From Nematostella vectensis (Eukaryota; Cnidaria; Anthozoa; Actiniaria; Edwardsiidae): a DNA stretch of 64,000 nt. The notes beneath the pieces were generated by a model. The model had not been told where the DNA came from, made no database searches, and saw only the letters and a program-made list of their open reading frames with translations. The stretch lies in assembly GCF_932526225.1 (NCBI RefSeq), contig NC_064035.1:12902566-12966565 (forward strand), read 5' to 3'. The position numbers and the translations under genes are program-made. This document shows, piece by piece, positions 46,673 to 59,400 of this stretch; the stretch's first letter is position 1; each line of letters starts with the position of its first letter.

Positions 46673-48409
46673 CCTGAAGGTTGTATTCCGAGTGAGACTT
46701 GCAGAATCGTACAAAATACTCAGAACTTTGATTTAAGTGAGCGCAGTCATTTCGTGCAACCGCCTACCTATATTCCCCTGTGGATTTTATAAACGTCTAG
46801 AAGGAAATGCTCGGTGAAAATAATCTAGGGTCCAGTTTTTAACTCAATGTGTCAGATCACTTGACTTGTGATTATTCCTTAGCTAAGGTTGGGAAATACT
46901 TAACACCAAAAGACAACAACCAAATGAAGCTCGAATATTCTTTCGAATCTTTCTTGAGACAACAGGGGTTGTAAAGCGTGGGCATAGAGTATAATACCCT
47001 TGAAGCCACCCTGGAGCGCGTGATGAAAAGAAACGAAAGAGCTGAATAGCTAGATAGTCAACCTGTGATTATAACTTGACTATGACAAAGTCACAAGGAG
47101 AAACATCACACAAAAGGCGGCAGGCTTTTCATTGGAGGAATTCAGTTAAAAAAAGGCCTGTCAAATGTCATTGTATATTAACATATGCCAAGGGACTATG
47201 ATGTAAGAAAACAAATCCCCCGTGCTAGGGTATGTTCCAATGATGTCGTCCGTGAAAGCTATTTTTAGAACAAGCAGTTATTTTTAGGTACGCCTCTGAT
47301 TGGCTAGCGCTCACGTATCCTAGCAACACGAGTCTTACGCGCGATTCCATCTTGAGCGATGTGAACTTCCAAAGGCTGTTATGGAAATCTTTTTTTACCA
47401 AAATACCTTCCATTTTTACGAACGTTGTGAAAACGATCTCCCATAGAGTTTGCTGGATCCAATCAACTGTTTCTCGGACATGAAAGACATTAAAATGCAT
47501 AAAGTGCATAACATAACATAACATAACATAACATAACATAACATAACATAACATAACACAACATAACATAAATCTGTGTTTACAACACATGATTTTTTCC
47601 AATTTCCTTTTAATGCAAAATATATCCAGAATTTTATAAAAATTATATTCTCACTGAAAAGTTTGGTTAATAAGACAGGTATTTCACAAATAAAAGCGGT
47701 CAAGAATTTATAACGAAGTGAATCTTATTCTAGTGACAAGAGTTTCTTTAGAACAGGGTGACTTTTCAGCGGATGTCTATGTCAGTATGCTATTGCAAGG
47801 TATCTATAGAGTTCATTTAGCAATTCGGCTATTTTATGTTGCGTTTCTCAACTTTTGAATCTCTGGGACATGCGAATCGCCATGGACGGAATATTACATT
47901 TGTGAATTATAAAATCTCGAAGGTAAAAACCAAAGAATTTATAAACATACGCTATTTTGTGATGTTAAAGGTTTGTTATTTTATCACTGTTGAAATCAAG
48001 CTAGATTCGCGGAGCTAGACTTCGGTGAATTAGTCACAAATTTGTGAAATTGCATAAGATTAAAAATATTGAAACCGAATTACCAAAACATGCAGGCTTT
48101 GTACCACACTATCTCAACTCTTGGTGTGTTCCATAAGAATTAGCATAGTTAAGATTTAGATTTTAGATTTTTTTTGTAAACTGTCATATAATAAAAACAT
48201 TCTCACGTAGTTTATTTGCAGCTCTTGACATTTCCCGGTAAATTTGGTTGCAATCAGTATGTATTGAGAAATAAAGCTATTTAAGAAAAAAAAAACATTT
48301 TGAGAGCAAAATTTGGAATGTATACAGAAATTCAACATTCAACGATGGCGCGTTGTTTTGAGCCCGTGTTACAAGTGGCAAGTCCAAGCGCATGCTCCTG
48401 CAAAAAGTC
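46673..48409. other. intergenic, no gene recognised
   Basis: Apart from the pentanucleotide tract at 47508-47575, no repeat family or coding exon was recognised. Confidence 0.5.
47508..47575. repeat. (CATAA)n microsatellite
   Basis: About thirteen CATAA pentamers with one variant unit. Confidence 0.95.
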
Positions 48410-51242
48410 GGTAACTACTTTAAGTACGCATCCTGAAGTGTATCATAAGATAGTTTATCATACCGTATCATACCACACCATCCACAGCTATCTACACCAT
48501 ACACGGCCATCCACAGCTATACACAGCTATTCACACCATACACAGCTATCCACACAATCCACAACCATCCACACCATACACAGCTATACACACTATACAC
48601 AGCTATCCACACCATACACAGCTATCCACACCATACACAGCTATCCAGACCATACACAGCTATCCACACCATACACAGCTATCCACACTATCCACAGCTA
48701 TCCACACCATCCACATCATACACAGCTATACTATACACAGCTATCCACACCATACACAGCTATCCACACCATTCACAGCTATCCACACCATACACACCAT
48801 ACACAGCTATCCAGACCATCCACAGCTATCCACACCATCCACAACCATACACAGCTATCCACACCATACACAGCTATCCACACTATACACAGCCATACAC
48901 AGCTACCCACACCATCCACAGCAATACACAGCTATCTACACTATACACAGCCATACACAGCTATCCACACCATACACAGCCATCCACACCATACACATCT
49001 ATCCACAGCTATCCACAGCCATACACACCATTCACAGCTATCCACACCATCCACAGCTATCCACACCATACACCGCTATCCATACCATCCACAGCTATCC
49101 ACACCATTCACAGCTATCCACATCATACACAGCTATCACACCATACACAGCTACCCACACCATACACAGCTATCCACACCATCCACAACCATCCACACCA
49201 TGTACATCTATCCACACCATACACAGCTATCCAAACCATCCACAGCTATCCACACCATCCACAGCTATCCACACTATACACAGCTATCCACAGCATCCAC
49301 AGCTATCCACACCATACACAACTATCCATACTATACACAGCTATCCACACCATACACATAATGGCTTGGTAGTCTGGTGGCAGAAGCCTGAAAATAGGGG
49401 TTGCGCACAAGTCGAGAGCTAGAGAAGGTTTGAAAGCAGATTTGAGTAGATATTGGTCCCCTGAACAACGCCTGGTAGTTAGTGGAGTCGAATTATTTAC
49501 GATTTTCTTTTTTTGCTTTCTTTTCTTGCTGCTACCAGACTATGGGAACGAGAGTAAATTTGCTCGCGCGCATAGTCCGATCATCACCATGTGGACAGTC
49601 TTGTCGTTAGACTTTCTTGTCGACTGACTTCAACTCAAAATTGGCAAAGATTGGCATCGAATCTTGCGCGCGGCGGGAAACTCTGATATCCCAAGATAAA
49701 GGAGCAAATCAGAGCTATCTAGTTTGGGGAATCCCTGTTTATTAAAAAGCTGTTTATTTACCGGCTTGGAGGTCCGTATAGTTAAATTGTGACCGAGGTT
49801 CTGAATAGGTGCTGACCGAGGGCATTTTTGAGATCAATGAATTTTCAGAGATTAAAAATACGATGAGCATCCCTATCAGTTCGATTGAAGCTTTGGATTG
49901 CTGTGTATAGTTGTGTATGGTGTGGATAGCTGTGGATGGTGTAGATGGGTGTGGATAGCTGTACATTGCTGTAGATAATTGTGGATGGTGTGGATAGCTG
50001 TAGATGGTGTAGATAGGTGTGTATGGTGTAGGTAATTATGAATGGTGTAGATAGCTGTGTATGGTGTGTATGGCTGTGTATGGTGTGGATAGCTGTGTAT
50101 GGCGTGGATGGTGTGGATAGCTGTGTATGGTGTGGATAGCTGTGGATGGTGTGGATAGCTGTGGATGGTGTGGATAGCTCTGGATGGTGTGAATAGCTGT
50201 GCATGGTGTGGATAGCCGTGTATGGTGTGGATAGCTGTGTAAGGTGTGGATAGCTGTGGATGGTGTGGATTGCTCTGTATAGTGTGGATAGCGTGTGTAT
50301 GGTGTGGATAACTGTGATGGCTGTGTATTGTGTGGATAGCTGTGTATGGCGAGGATAGCTGTGGATGGTGTTGATAGCTGTGTATGGTGTGGATAGCTTT
50401 GTGTGGTGTGGATAGCTGTGTATGGCTGTGTATGGCGTGGATAGCTGTGTATGGTGTGTATGGCTGTGGATGGTGTAGATAGCTGTGTATGGTGTGGATA
50501 GCTGTGTATGGTGTGGATAGCTTTGTATGGTGTGGATAGCTGTGTGGTGTGGATTGCTCTGTATAGTTTGGATAGCTGTGGATGGTGTGGATAGCTGTGG
50601 ATACCTGTGTATGGCGTGGATAGCTGTGTATGGGGTGGATAGCCGTGTATGGTGTGGATAGCTGTGGATGGTGCGGATAGCTGTGGATGGTGTGTAAGGT
50701 GTGTATGACTGTGTATGGTGTTGATAGCTGTGTATGGTGTGTATGGCTGTTTATGCCGTGGATAGCTGTGTATGGTGTGGATAGCTGTGATTGGTGTGGA
50801 TAGCTGTGGATTGTGTGGGTAGCTGTGTATGGTGTGGATAGTTGTGTATGGTGTGGATAGTTGTGTATGGTGTGGATAGTTGTGTATGGTGTGGATAGCT
50901 GTGTATGGTGTGTATAGCTGTGTATTAGGTGTATAGCTGTGTATGGTGTGGATAGCTGTGTATGGTGTGTATAGCTTTGTATGGTGTGTATAGCTGTGTA
51001 TTAGGTGTATAGCTGTGTATGGTGCGGATAGCTGTGTATGGTGCGGATAGATGTGTATGGTGTGTATAGCTGTGTATTAGGTGTATAGCTGTGTATGGTG
51101 CGGATAGCTGTGTATGGTGTGGATGGCTGTGGATGGTGTGGATAGCTGTGGATGGTGTGGATAGCTGTGTATGTGTGGGATATCTTATATGATACACTTC
51201 AGGATGCATACTTTTAAGTACGCATTTTTCTTGAGTTACATG
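48410..51242. mobile_element. foldback-type element with minisatellite arms
   Basis: Ends share an inverted segment of about 38 bp containing GCATCCTGAAGTGTATCATA (48428 onward, and its complement near 51185-51215). The left arm (about 48475-49360) is a 19-bp tandem repeat, ACACAGCTATCCACACCAT. The right arm (about 49905-51175) is the same unit in reverse complement. A 540-bp unique centre separates them. Structure resembles Drosophila FB-like foldback transposons. No transposase frame is present; long frames across the arms are repeat artefacts. Confidence 0.8.
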
Positions 51243-51509
51243 ATTTCTTAACATTTGCGAGAAGAATTAAAGTTCATTCATCTAAAAATATCGTAAATCG
51301 AAGAAAAATAAAGGCCTTCTTGTATTAAAGTACATAAAAGACTGAGAATGCCTAGGTATTCTATCTCACCAAATTGCAGAGAAAAAGAAGTATTATTTGG
51401 AGTCAGCCCGATGCATCATGAATGAACTCCAAATTCGGTGTCTCCCAGTTAAATTATTTATATAACAATAAGATAACTTAACATTATATAACTTAACATA
51501 TACAAAAAC
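51243..51509. other. short intergenic stretch, nothing recognised
   Basis: AT-rich sequence between the foldback element and the next repeat. Confidence 0.4.
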
Positions 51510-52075
51510 CCCGGGGTGGGTACTCCCTTATATGGGCTATACGGGGACGTGCCGCTGGACAGGGTATGGTTTTTGACCTCTCTGTCCTGAACAGGGTATA
51601 CATTTCAGGCGTCTCTGTCCTGAACAGGGTATATATTTCAGGCGTCTCTGTCCTGAACAGGGTATATATTTCAGGCCCCTCTGTCCTGAACAGGGTATAT
51701 ATTTCAGGCCTCTCTGTCCTGAACAGGGTACATAATTTTAAGCAAGGCTGTCATAGACTGGGTACCGATTTGTTTGCCTTGCTAAAACTCGTAACCGCTG
51801 ATCCCGCAACCGATCTGATTAGCTTGCTTGCTCTCGTGTGCTAACCGGGTGCTTGGTTCTGCGATCGACTTTGCAATAAAAAACTGCCGCGAAAAAGTAT
51901 TGTCCTGCAGTGATATTGTTGCGCGTCGCGTGTCTCCAGTTACCATCACAAAATCGCAAGCTGTGGGAGGTCAAAGGGTGTTGTCCTAAACAGGGTATGG
52001 TTTTTCAGAATTTTTGTCCTAAACAGGGTCAGGTTTCAAAACCCCCAGGGGCAGCCCTATACCCAAACATAGGCT
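51510..52075. repeat. dispersed element with 36-bp internal repeats
   Basis: Begins CCCCGGGGTGGGTACTCCCT and ends around CAGGGGCAGCCCTATACCC. Inside are about six copies of CTCTGTCCTGAACAGGGTAT plus ATATTTCAGGCGT, and two diverged copies near 51990-52030. Likely a repetitive element of this genome; the class is unknown. Confidence 0.65.
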
Positions 52076-52744
52076 GAGTACACAAGAACACTATCCGACG
52101 AGTAGCATTGTGATCATGAGATATGAGAAGCAGCTGAATGGATAAAAAAAAAAAAAAAAAAACAGGTAGCGAACGAAGCGAAGAAGTGCAGAGGTTAAAA
52201 AAGTTTGTGAAAATGTACTAGCTCACGAGATGCCCATAACCAAATATGGCGCTATGAGCCATATATATGGATGCTATGCTTGACAAACTCGCGCAATTTA
52301 TAAATGGCTTTCATGGACGGCATCATGAGCCACGGGCACGTTCTCTTGCATATGCTAATAATATCTTGAGCATTACACAAACCCGTAAACAATTTTTCGC
52401 CTCAAGCGGTGCCACGTGTGACTTTGTGATCACGAGGTTGCCAAGTGCGAGATTCAGATGTTTTGTATTTTTATTATTTTCCGTTTAATCTCAAGTGTCT
52501 AACATCAAAGACAACAATCGAAGGAGTATTATTTTTTTAACGCTTACATCTTTTTGTAAATCTTAATACTGACAACTATTTCTCATTCGCAAGACGCTAT
52601 TAAAACAAACAAAAAGCAATCGGAAGTTCAATGCTTACAACTCATGCATGATATAATTGTCGCATCTGTCACTCTTTCTACATCAGAAATGACTTCCTCA
52701 TAATAGCTTGAAAACATTTCCAAGACTTTCTCAGTGTAATGTCT
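52076..52744. other. intergenic, 3' flank of MTHFD1
   Basis: No gene recognised. A TTTATT (AATAAA on the minus strand) at 52470-52475 is a possible distal poly(A) signal for MTHFD1. Confidence 0.4.
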
Positions 52745-53440
52745 GTCTTTCTTTACCTCAAAAAGCCCGAGATTTCCTCGTTACCTCAAAAAAAGCCCAA
52801 GGACTTCCTTTCTACCTCAAAAAAGCATAATGATTTCCTATCTACATCAAAACACTACAATTTTTCTTTCCTCAAAAAAGCCCAATTACTTTTCTACCTC
52901 AAATCACTCCAATGACTTTCTCTTTACCTCAAAACAGCCCAAGGACTTCCTCTCTTCCTAAAAAATGCCCAAGGACTTTGTCTCTACCTCAAAACAGCCC
53001 AATGACTTCCTCTCTACCCCAAAAAACAGCCCAATGACTTCCTCTCTACCTAAAAAAGCCGGAGGACTTCCATTCTACCTCAAAACAGCCCAATGACTTC
53101 CTCTCTACCTCAAAACAGCCCAATGACTTTCTCTCTATCTCAAAAAAGCCCAATGACTTTCTCTCTACCTCAAAACAGCCCAATGACTTCCTCTCTACCT
53201 AAAAAAGCCGAAGGACTTTCATTCTACCTCAAAACAGCCCAATGACTTCCTCTCTACCTCAAAACAGCCCAATGACTTCCTCTCTACCTCAAAACAGCCC
53301 AATGACTTCCTCTCTACCTCAAAACAGCCCAATGACTTTCTCTCTACCTAAAAAAGCCGAAGGACTTCAATTCTACCTCAAACAGCCCAGGACTTTCTTT
53401 CCACTTCAAAACAGACCCAGGACTTCCTCTGTGTCGGGAT
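52745..53440. repeat. 30-bp minisatellite made from the MTHFD1 C-terminal codons and stop
   Basis: About 23 copies of CCTCAAAACAGCCCAATGAC plus TTCCTCTCTA. Read on the minus strand the unit is GAAGTCATTGGGCTGTTTTGA, matching the gene's own end (codons for EVLGLF and TGA at 53408-53406). Copies nearest the gene are best conserved; distal ones lose bases. Confidence 0.92.
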
Positions 53441-56400
53441 CCAGGTCAATGTCATAGAAGCACGGACGAGTCGGTAATCCGGGCATGGTACTCATCTGAA
53501 ACGTGATAGGACAATTGTGGGCTTAAATATGGTACTGTTTGCCTTTGATGAATAAGGTCCTTGGAATCACCAAAACAAAAAAGTATGTTCAACAATGAAG
53601 GGCAGAAAACTAATGTTGCAGCAAGTATATGCCCAAATGCAAGCAATGAACCCAGTGGTAAAATCGGCTTGCTTACCGTTCCGACCAGAGGATAGAGGAA
53701 TCCTGCACCGACACTCGCGCGTACGTCACGAATAGGGATCACGATACCTGTGGCAAGAGAGCATTACCACTTGGAATTTTTCTTTCCAGCACGAGTACTG
53801 GCTAATACCTCGCTGTAGTTGTATTCATTTATAAGGAAAGAGCTAAGGCCGGCGTAGGTCATTTACCAACTCCAGTCATATTTTTATTTACAATTGGGTG
53901 AGCCCCCTCCCCTTCCATGTTCGGTCATGTTCTGGTGTCTTGGGAGCTCCGTGCAAGGCCCCCTTTAAGCCACCTCCCCTCCCTTCTATATGCGGTTCTG
54001 TTCTGGTGTTTTGGATTGTCATCTTACATTTAGGCACTCCCTTGAGCTCTATGCCAGATCTCTCTCTAAGACCTCCCTCCCGTCACCTCTCCCCCTTCTA
54101 TTTACGCTTCTGTTCTTGTGTTTTGGATTGTCATCTTACCTTTAGGCACTCCCTTGAGCTCGGGTTTGTGCGAGAGGGACAGGTGTGTCTTTGCCATACA
54201 AATAGGTAAATCATTGAACCCCTGCAAACATGACAACGTACTAAGATGTCGAAGTAATCTTATACCTCACTTGATACTGTAAGGCTTCAGAAATTACACG
54301 CTAAGAAAGTTTCTAAAGTAGCCCAGAGCTTGCACAAAATAATGATAGGGAGAAATCACATCTGTATGATAATCTAGATACCGGAGCCTTATATTAGTCA
54401 ATCTTCGTTTACCTGATTCTTGTATCGGCTTTCGTTTACCTGATTCTTGTATCGGTCAATCTCCGTTTACACGATTCTTGTATCGGCCAATCTGATTCTT
54501 GTATTTTTGAATCTTTGTTAACATGATTCTTGTATTGGCCAGTATTAGTTTACCTGTTTCTTGTATCGGCCAATCTTCGTCTGCGCCTCGTCGGATAACT
54601 CGATGTCATCAGAGCCATACACCTTCTGAGCGATGACCCGGATCTTCTCCTCGATTGGGAGCTGTGAAATACAAGCAGCCATAAACGGATTTTTCCAAGT
54701 CTCCTAAAAATAGAAATCCTATTGTTTTGGAAAATTATGCTATTTGGCGGGGTAAGGCAATTCGGGGATTTTTATCATGAAATTGTAAAGGAAGGAGAAA
54801 TAATCCGGAGATTCATACCGTGAGATCGTAAAGGAAGGAGAAGTAGTTCGGGGATTCATACCGTGAGATCGTAAAGAAACTTGAAGTTAACAGGCTGCTC
54901 CACTGCCCTCAGAACAGCCTCCGCAAGATTGACCGCCCCAGCACCTAAATATTACAATAAACAACATGTCACGTGCATCTAAATAACAAGAGTCACGCAA
55001 TATTGCCATGTGGCACGGGTGCGTAAATAACACAACAAACATATGTCACGTTCATCTAAATAACACAACGTGTCATGCAATATTGTCATGTGGCAAGGGT
55101 ATGTAAATAACAACAAGTCGCGCAAAATCGACGGAAGTGTATTTCTCTCTAGGAACAAAGTGCAAGAGCAAAGAGCAACACAAGTGAGAATCGGTGAGAA
55201 CAGGCTAGCAGCTTGCTCTCCTTAACTTGCTCTTGCGCTCGCTTGCGTTCTAGTGTGATTTGGAAGATTACTCCTAGTGAAAACCCATCTTGTGGCTGTG
55301 TGTTAGTGAAAACAGCACAAAAGTATGTCTGTAATTTTACTATGACCCAGTCTCTTACCGCCATCTGCCCAATGAGTGCACTCCACTGCATCAAATGCCC
55401 CAGCCTGCTTAGCGAGCTCAACCACAAGCTTCACCTCCTCGTCCGTATCCGTCCTAACCAATCAGATTTGAGGATAAGAATAAATTACGATGGGTTAGGC
55501 CTGTACAAAAAGCGTTTAACATTGCTGGCTTCAAGTTATCGTTGGCGGAGAACTTCACAGCTCCCTCAAACACGGTGGCTGTTTGCATTTGCAAGCTTTA
55601 CCATTCACATAATGAATGGTAGAGGAACGGAACCCGGCTTTCAGTTTGACTTGCAGTGATACAGGCAGATATCACGAAGGCAGTCATCATGTATGTATAC
55701 TATATGGGTTGATATCAAGCGGGTTGCATCACCGAAGACACATCACAAATAGTGGAGAACACGGTAACAAGAAGGCGCATTGAGAGAACGTCAAAGCACA
55801 TGTCCTAATTATTTACATACGGGAATCTGTTGACAGCCACGACGGCTTGTACTCCGAAAAGCAGCGCATTCTCGATCTGTTTGGCGAGGTTACACATGCC
55901 GCTCCGAACAAGCTCGAGATTCTGTATGATATCATGAATAACGAGATAGACAAGGCTTAATTCATACAGGAGGAAGGACATTTACTACCAGAAGCAAATG
56001 TTTTGCAACAGAAGTATTAAAGAGAAATTTGACTATTCTATTTTAAGTCCATCTACAGTTTAAGGTCTAACTAATTGTTTATTCATATTATTGGGTGACC
56101 AAAGCTCTAAAACAGATACCTTGGTCTGGACATCCCGAAATTTAACCGTAAACGTTTGCTTTTGTCTCACTAGACATTCCGAATTTGCAGCGCAGAGGCA
56201 GTGCGCTCATGAATAACAAAAACAACAAGGTTGAAGAAGGCCAAGCAAGAAGGCTGAGAAAAATAACATCTCAGGATATGTCTTACGAAATCACACCTCA
56301 GTCGTATATTCCGTTGCCAGCGGCTGGCCAGCCACGACCTGGATAAAAGCAGAGAACAAGATGAGATATATATCAACAGGTAGCCCAAGGTAACCAGAGA

Positions 56401-59400
56401 ACGAGAGGAGAAAATACCTTATTACTTATCAATACAGTAAGCCTAAATTTACAGAAACTTTGATTAATATCGTCTTTCCTAATACACATGCGGAAGGTTA
56501 TAATGCATTTTTACTTTATTTTCTTATAAAGTCTCTCCATGAGAAAGTAGGGAAAGAGCTGGGGCTACCTGACAATGCGTTTGCAAAGGCCTAAAAATAA
56601 ACAAATACGGGTTTTCTGTGGCGCTCGATAACGCGCTTGAAGGGAGAAATAGGAAGTGGATCTAACCTTGGGTCCTCCACCATGCATCTTGAGGGCTCTC
56701 ACTGTGGCAACAATAATAGCGGCGTGGGGCTGCAGCCCTAAGAGGTGAACACGTGTTTCAAGTAAATAATAATTTGGGCCGGAAGGGGTTTCAACAACAC
56801 CCGCACCACTGGCTCAAGCATGTATTCGATATTATTTTGGTAATTTCACTCAAAATTCATAATTGAGGTAACTACCGCTGTATCTACACTTGATGTTGAA
56901 GAACTTCTCCATCCCGATGTCTGCCCCAAACCCACACTCAGTGACTGGAAGAAAAACAGGGAAATGATTATTGTTTCTTCGTCATTTGCATTTGGAACCG
57001 CTTACCTAGGATACCACGGTGTCTAAACTAGGCCTTAAACGATAAATGCCTTACACACAAATCCATCAGGTCCGACTAGCTTCAATGCAATCTTGTCGGC
57101 AAGAATAGACGAGTTGCCATGAGCAATGTTGGCGAATGGACCAGCGTGGACAAAGACGGGGGTGCCCTGGGTACAAACACATTTTGAATTAATAATACAA
57201 AGAAATAATTATTTGACGAAACCATTACATTTACAGTTAAGTGACATGTTACCTTCATAAAAAATCTCATTATTAATACATTATAATACAACAACAACAG
57301 GTGGTGTGTCATTAGATACCAACATAAGATAGCTGGAATATTAGGGGTAACTGTGACCAGGTAAAAAAATAGCAGAGGATCGATGATGGCGGATAAAAAC
57401 TGTGGATGAAACTGTAACTAACACCCAGTTAAAGGTTACCGTTTATACATAAGTGTTAGATGATTTCACGCACTCACCTCTAACGTCTGATGACGTGATT
57501 TCCCTGAGGTACATATTTGGGTAACGATGCCACACACTCACCTCTAAGGTCTGATGACGTGATTTCCGTGAGGTACATATTTGGGTAACGATGCCACACA
57601 CTCACCTCTAAGGTCTGATGACGTGATTTCCGTGAGGTACATATTTGGGTAACGATGTCACACACTCACCTCTAAGGTCTGATGACGTGATTTCCGTGAG
57701 GTACATATTTGGGTAACGATATCACACACTCACCTAAGGTCTGGTGACATGATCTCCGTGAGGTACATATTTGGGTAACGTTGTCACACATTCACCTCTA
57801 AGGTCTGATTACATGATCTCCCTAAGGTGTATATTTGAGTAACGATGTCACACACTCACCTCTAAGGTCTGATGACGTGATTTCCGTGAGGTACATATTT
57901 GGGTAACGATATCACATACTCACCTAAGGTCTGGTGACATGATCTCGTGAGGTACATATTTGGGTAACGTTTTCACACACTCACCTCTAAGGTCTGATTA
58001 CATGATCTCCCTAAGGTGTTTATTTGGGTAACGTTGTCACACACTCACCTCTAAGGTCTGATGACGTGATCTCGGTGAGGTACATATTTGGGTAACGTTG
58101 TCACACACTCACCTCTAAGGTCTGGTGACATGATCTTCGTGAGGTACATATTTGGGTAACGTTGTCACACACTCACCTCTAAGGTCTGGTGACATGATCT
58201 CCGTGAGGTACATATTTGGGTAACGTTGTCACACACTCACCTCTAAGGTCTGATGACATGGTCTCCGTGAGGTACATATTTGGGTAACGTTGTCACACAC
58301 TCACCTCTAAGGTCTGATGACGTGATCTCGGTAAGGTACATATTTGGGTGACGTTGTCACACACTCACCTCTAAGGTCTGGTGACATGATCTTCGTGAGG
58401 TGTATATTTGGATAACGTTGTCACACACTCACCTCTAAGGTCTGATGACGTGGTCTCCGTGAGGTACATATTTGAGTAACGTTGTCACACACTCACCTCT
58501 AAGGTCTGATGACGTGGTCTCCGTGAGGTACATATTTGGGTAACGTTGTCACACACTCGCCTCTAAGGTCTGGTGACATGATCTCCGTGAGGTGTATATT
58601 TGGATAACGTTGTCACACACTCACCTCTAAGGTCTGGTGACATGATCTCCGTGAGGTGTATATTTGGGTAACGTTGTCACACACTCACCTCTAAGGTCTG
58701 CATCATGTTAGGCTTGATTGTATCTTTCATCAGCACCGCCAGTGCTCCTCCAACGCCCTGCAAAAAGGGAAATTTATTCAATCAGTTTAAAAAAATACGA
58801 GTCAGTCAAAAAATGATAAAATTCGTCAGCACTGATAAGACAAAGTACAGTTGCGATTGAAGGGTCACAGGCGCCATGATCACCATTGATCATGGTGCCA
58901 TTGATCATGGTGACATTCACCACACAAAACATTATATCATCCTTATACAGTAATAATATATAGTGACTAGAAGTTCTGGTTGAGAAGTGAAGTGCTCGAG
59001 CTCATAGATTGGTTGGTCATTCAATTGCAAGGGTTAAATCTATATTCTTTAAGATTTGTGTTGGGCAGTTAGCACATTTTCCATAAGCCAGATTCATGCA
59101 AGACCCCCTTTCCTTTGCAGCCACTGTCTTGGCTGATCACTAACCCTTTGTTTCATGGTTTCTCTTATGAATGGTTATTGCATATGGATCGAAAATGTGC
59201 CCCCAGGCAAATCTAGAATATAGATTTTACCTTTGCAATTCAATGACCAGCTAATCTGAGCTCGAGCACTTCACTTCTCTGTGAGAACTTCTAGAAGTAA
59301 TAATATGTACAATGGGTGTTGTCTTACCAGGTCATCTGCCGTCACTGGCTGCCCGTGCCTATCACTTGCCACGACAATGTTACCAAGCCTGCCACAGACA

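Noticed and set aside
48300-51254. His/Tyr/Ser-rich frames up to 353 codons
   Set aside because: Products of the 19-bp repeat arms of the foldback element.
52267-52488. 73-codon plus-strand frame
   Set aside because: No domain, no splice context and no neighbour support.
56570-56592. Candidate 22-nt MTHFD1 exon (AFANALS)
   Set aside because: It has AG/GT borders, but exons 56737-56667 and 56338-56297 join in phase without it and match the ligase family across the join.
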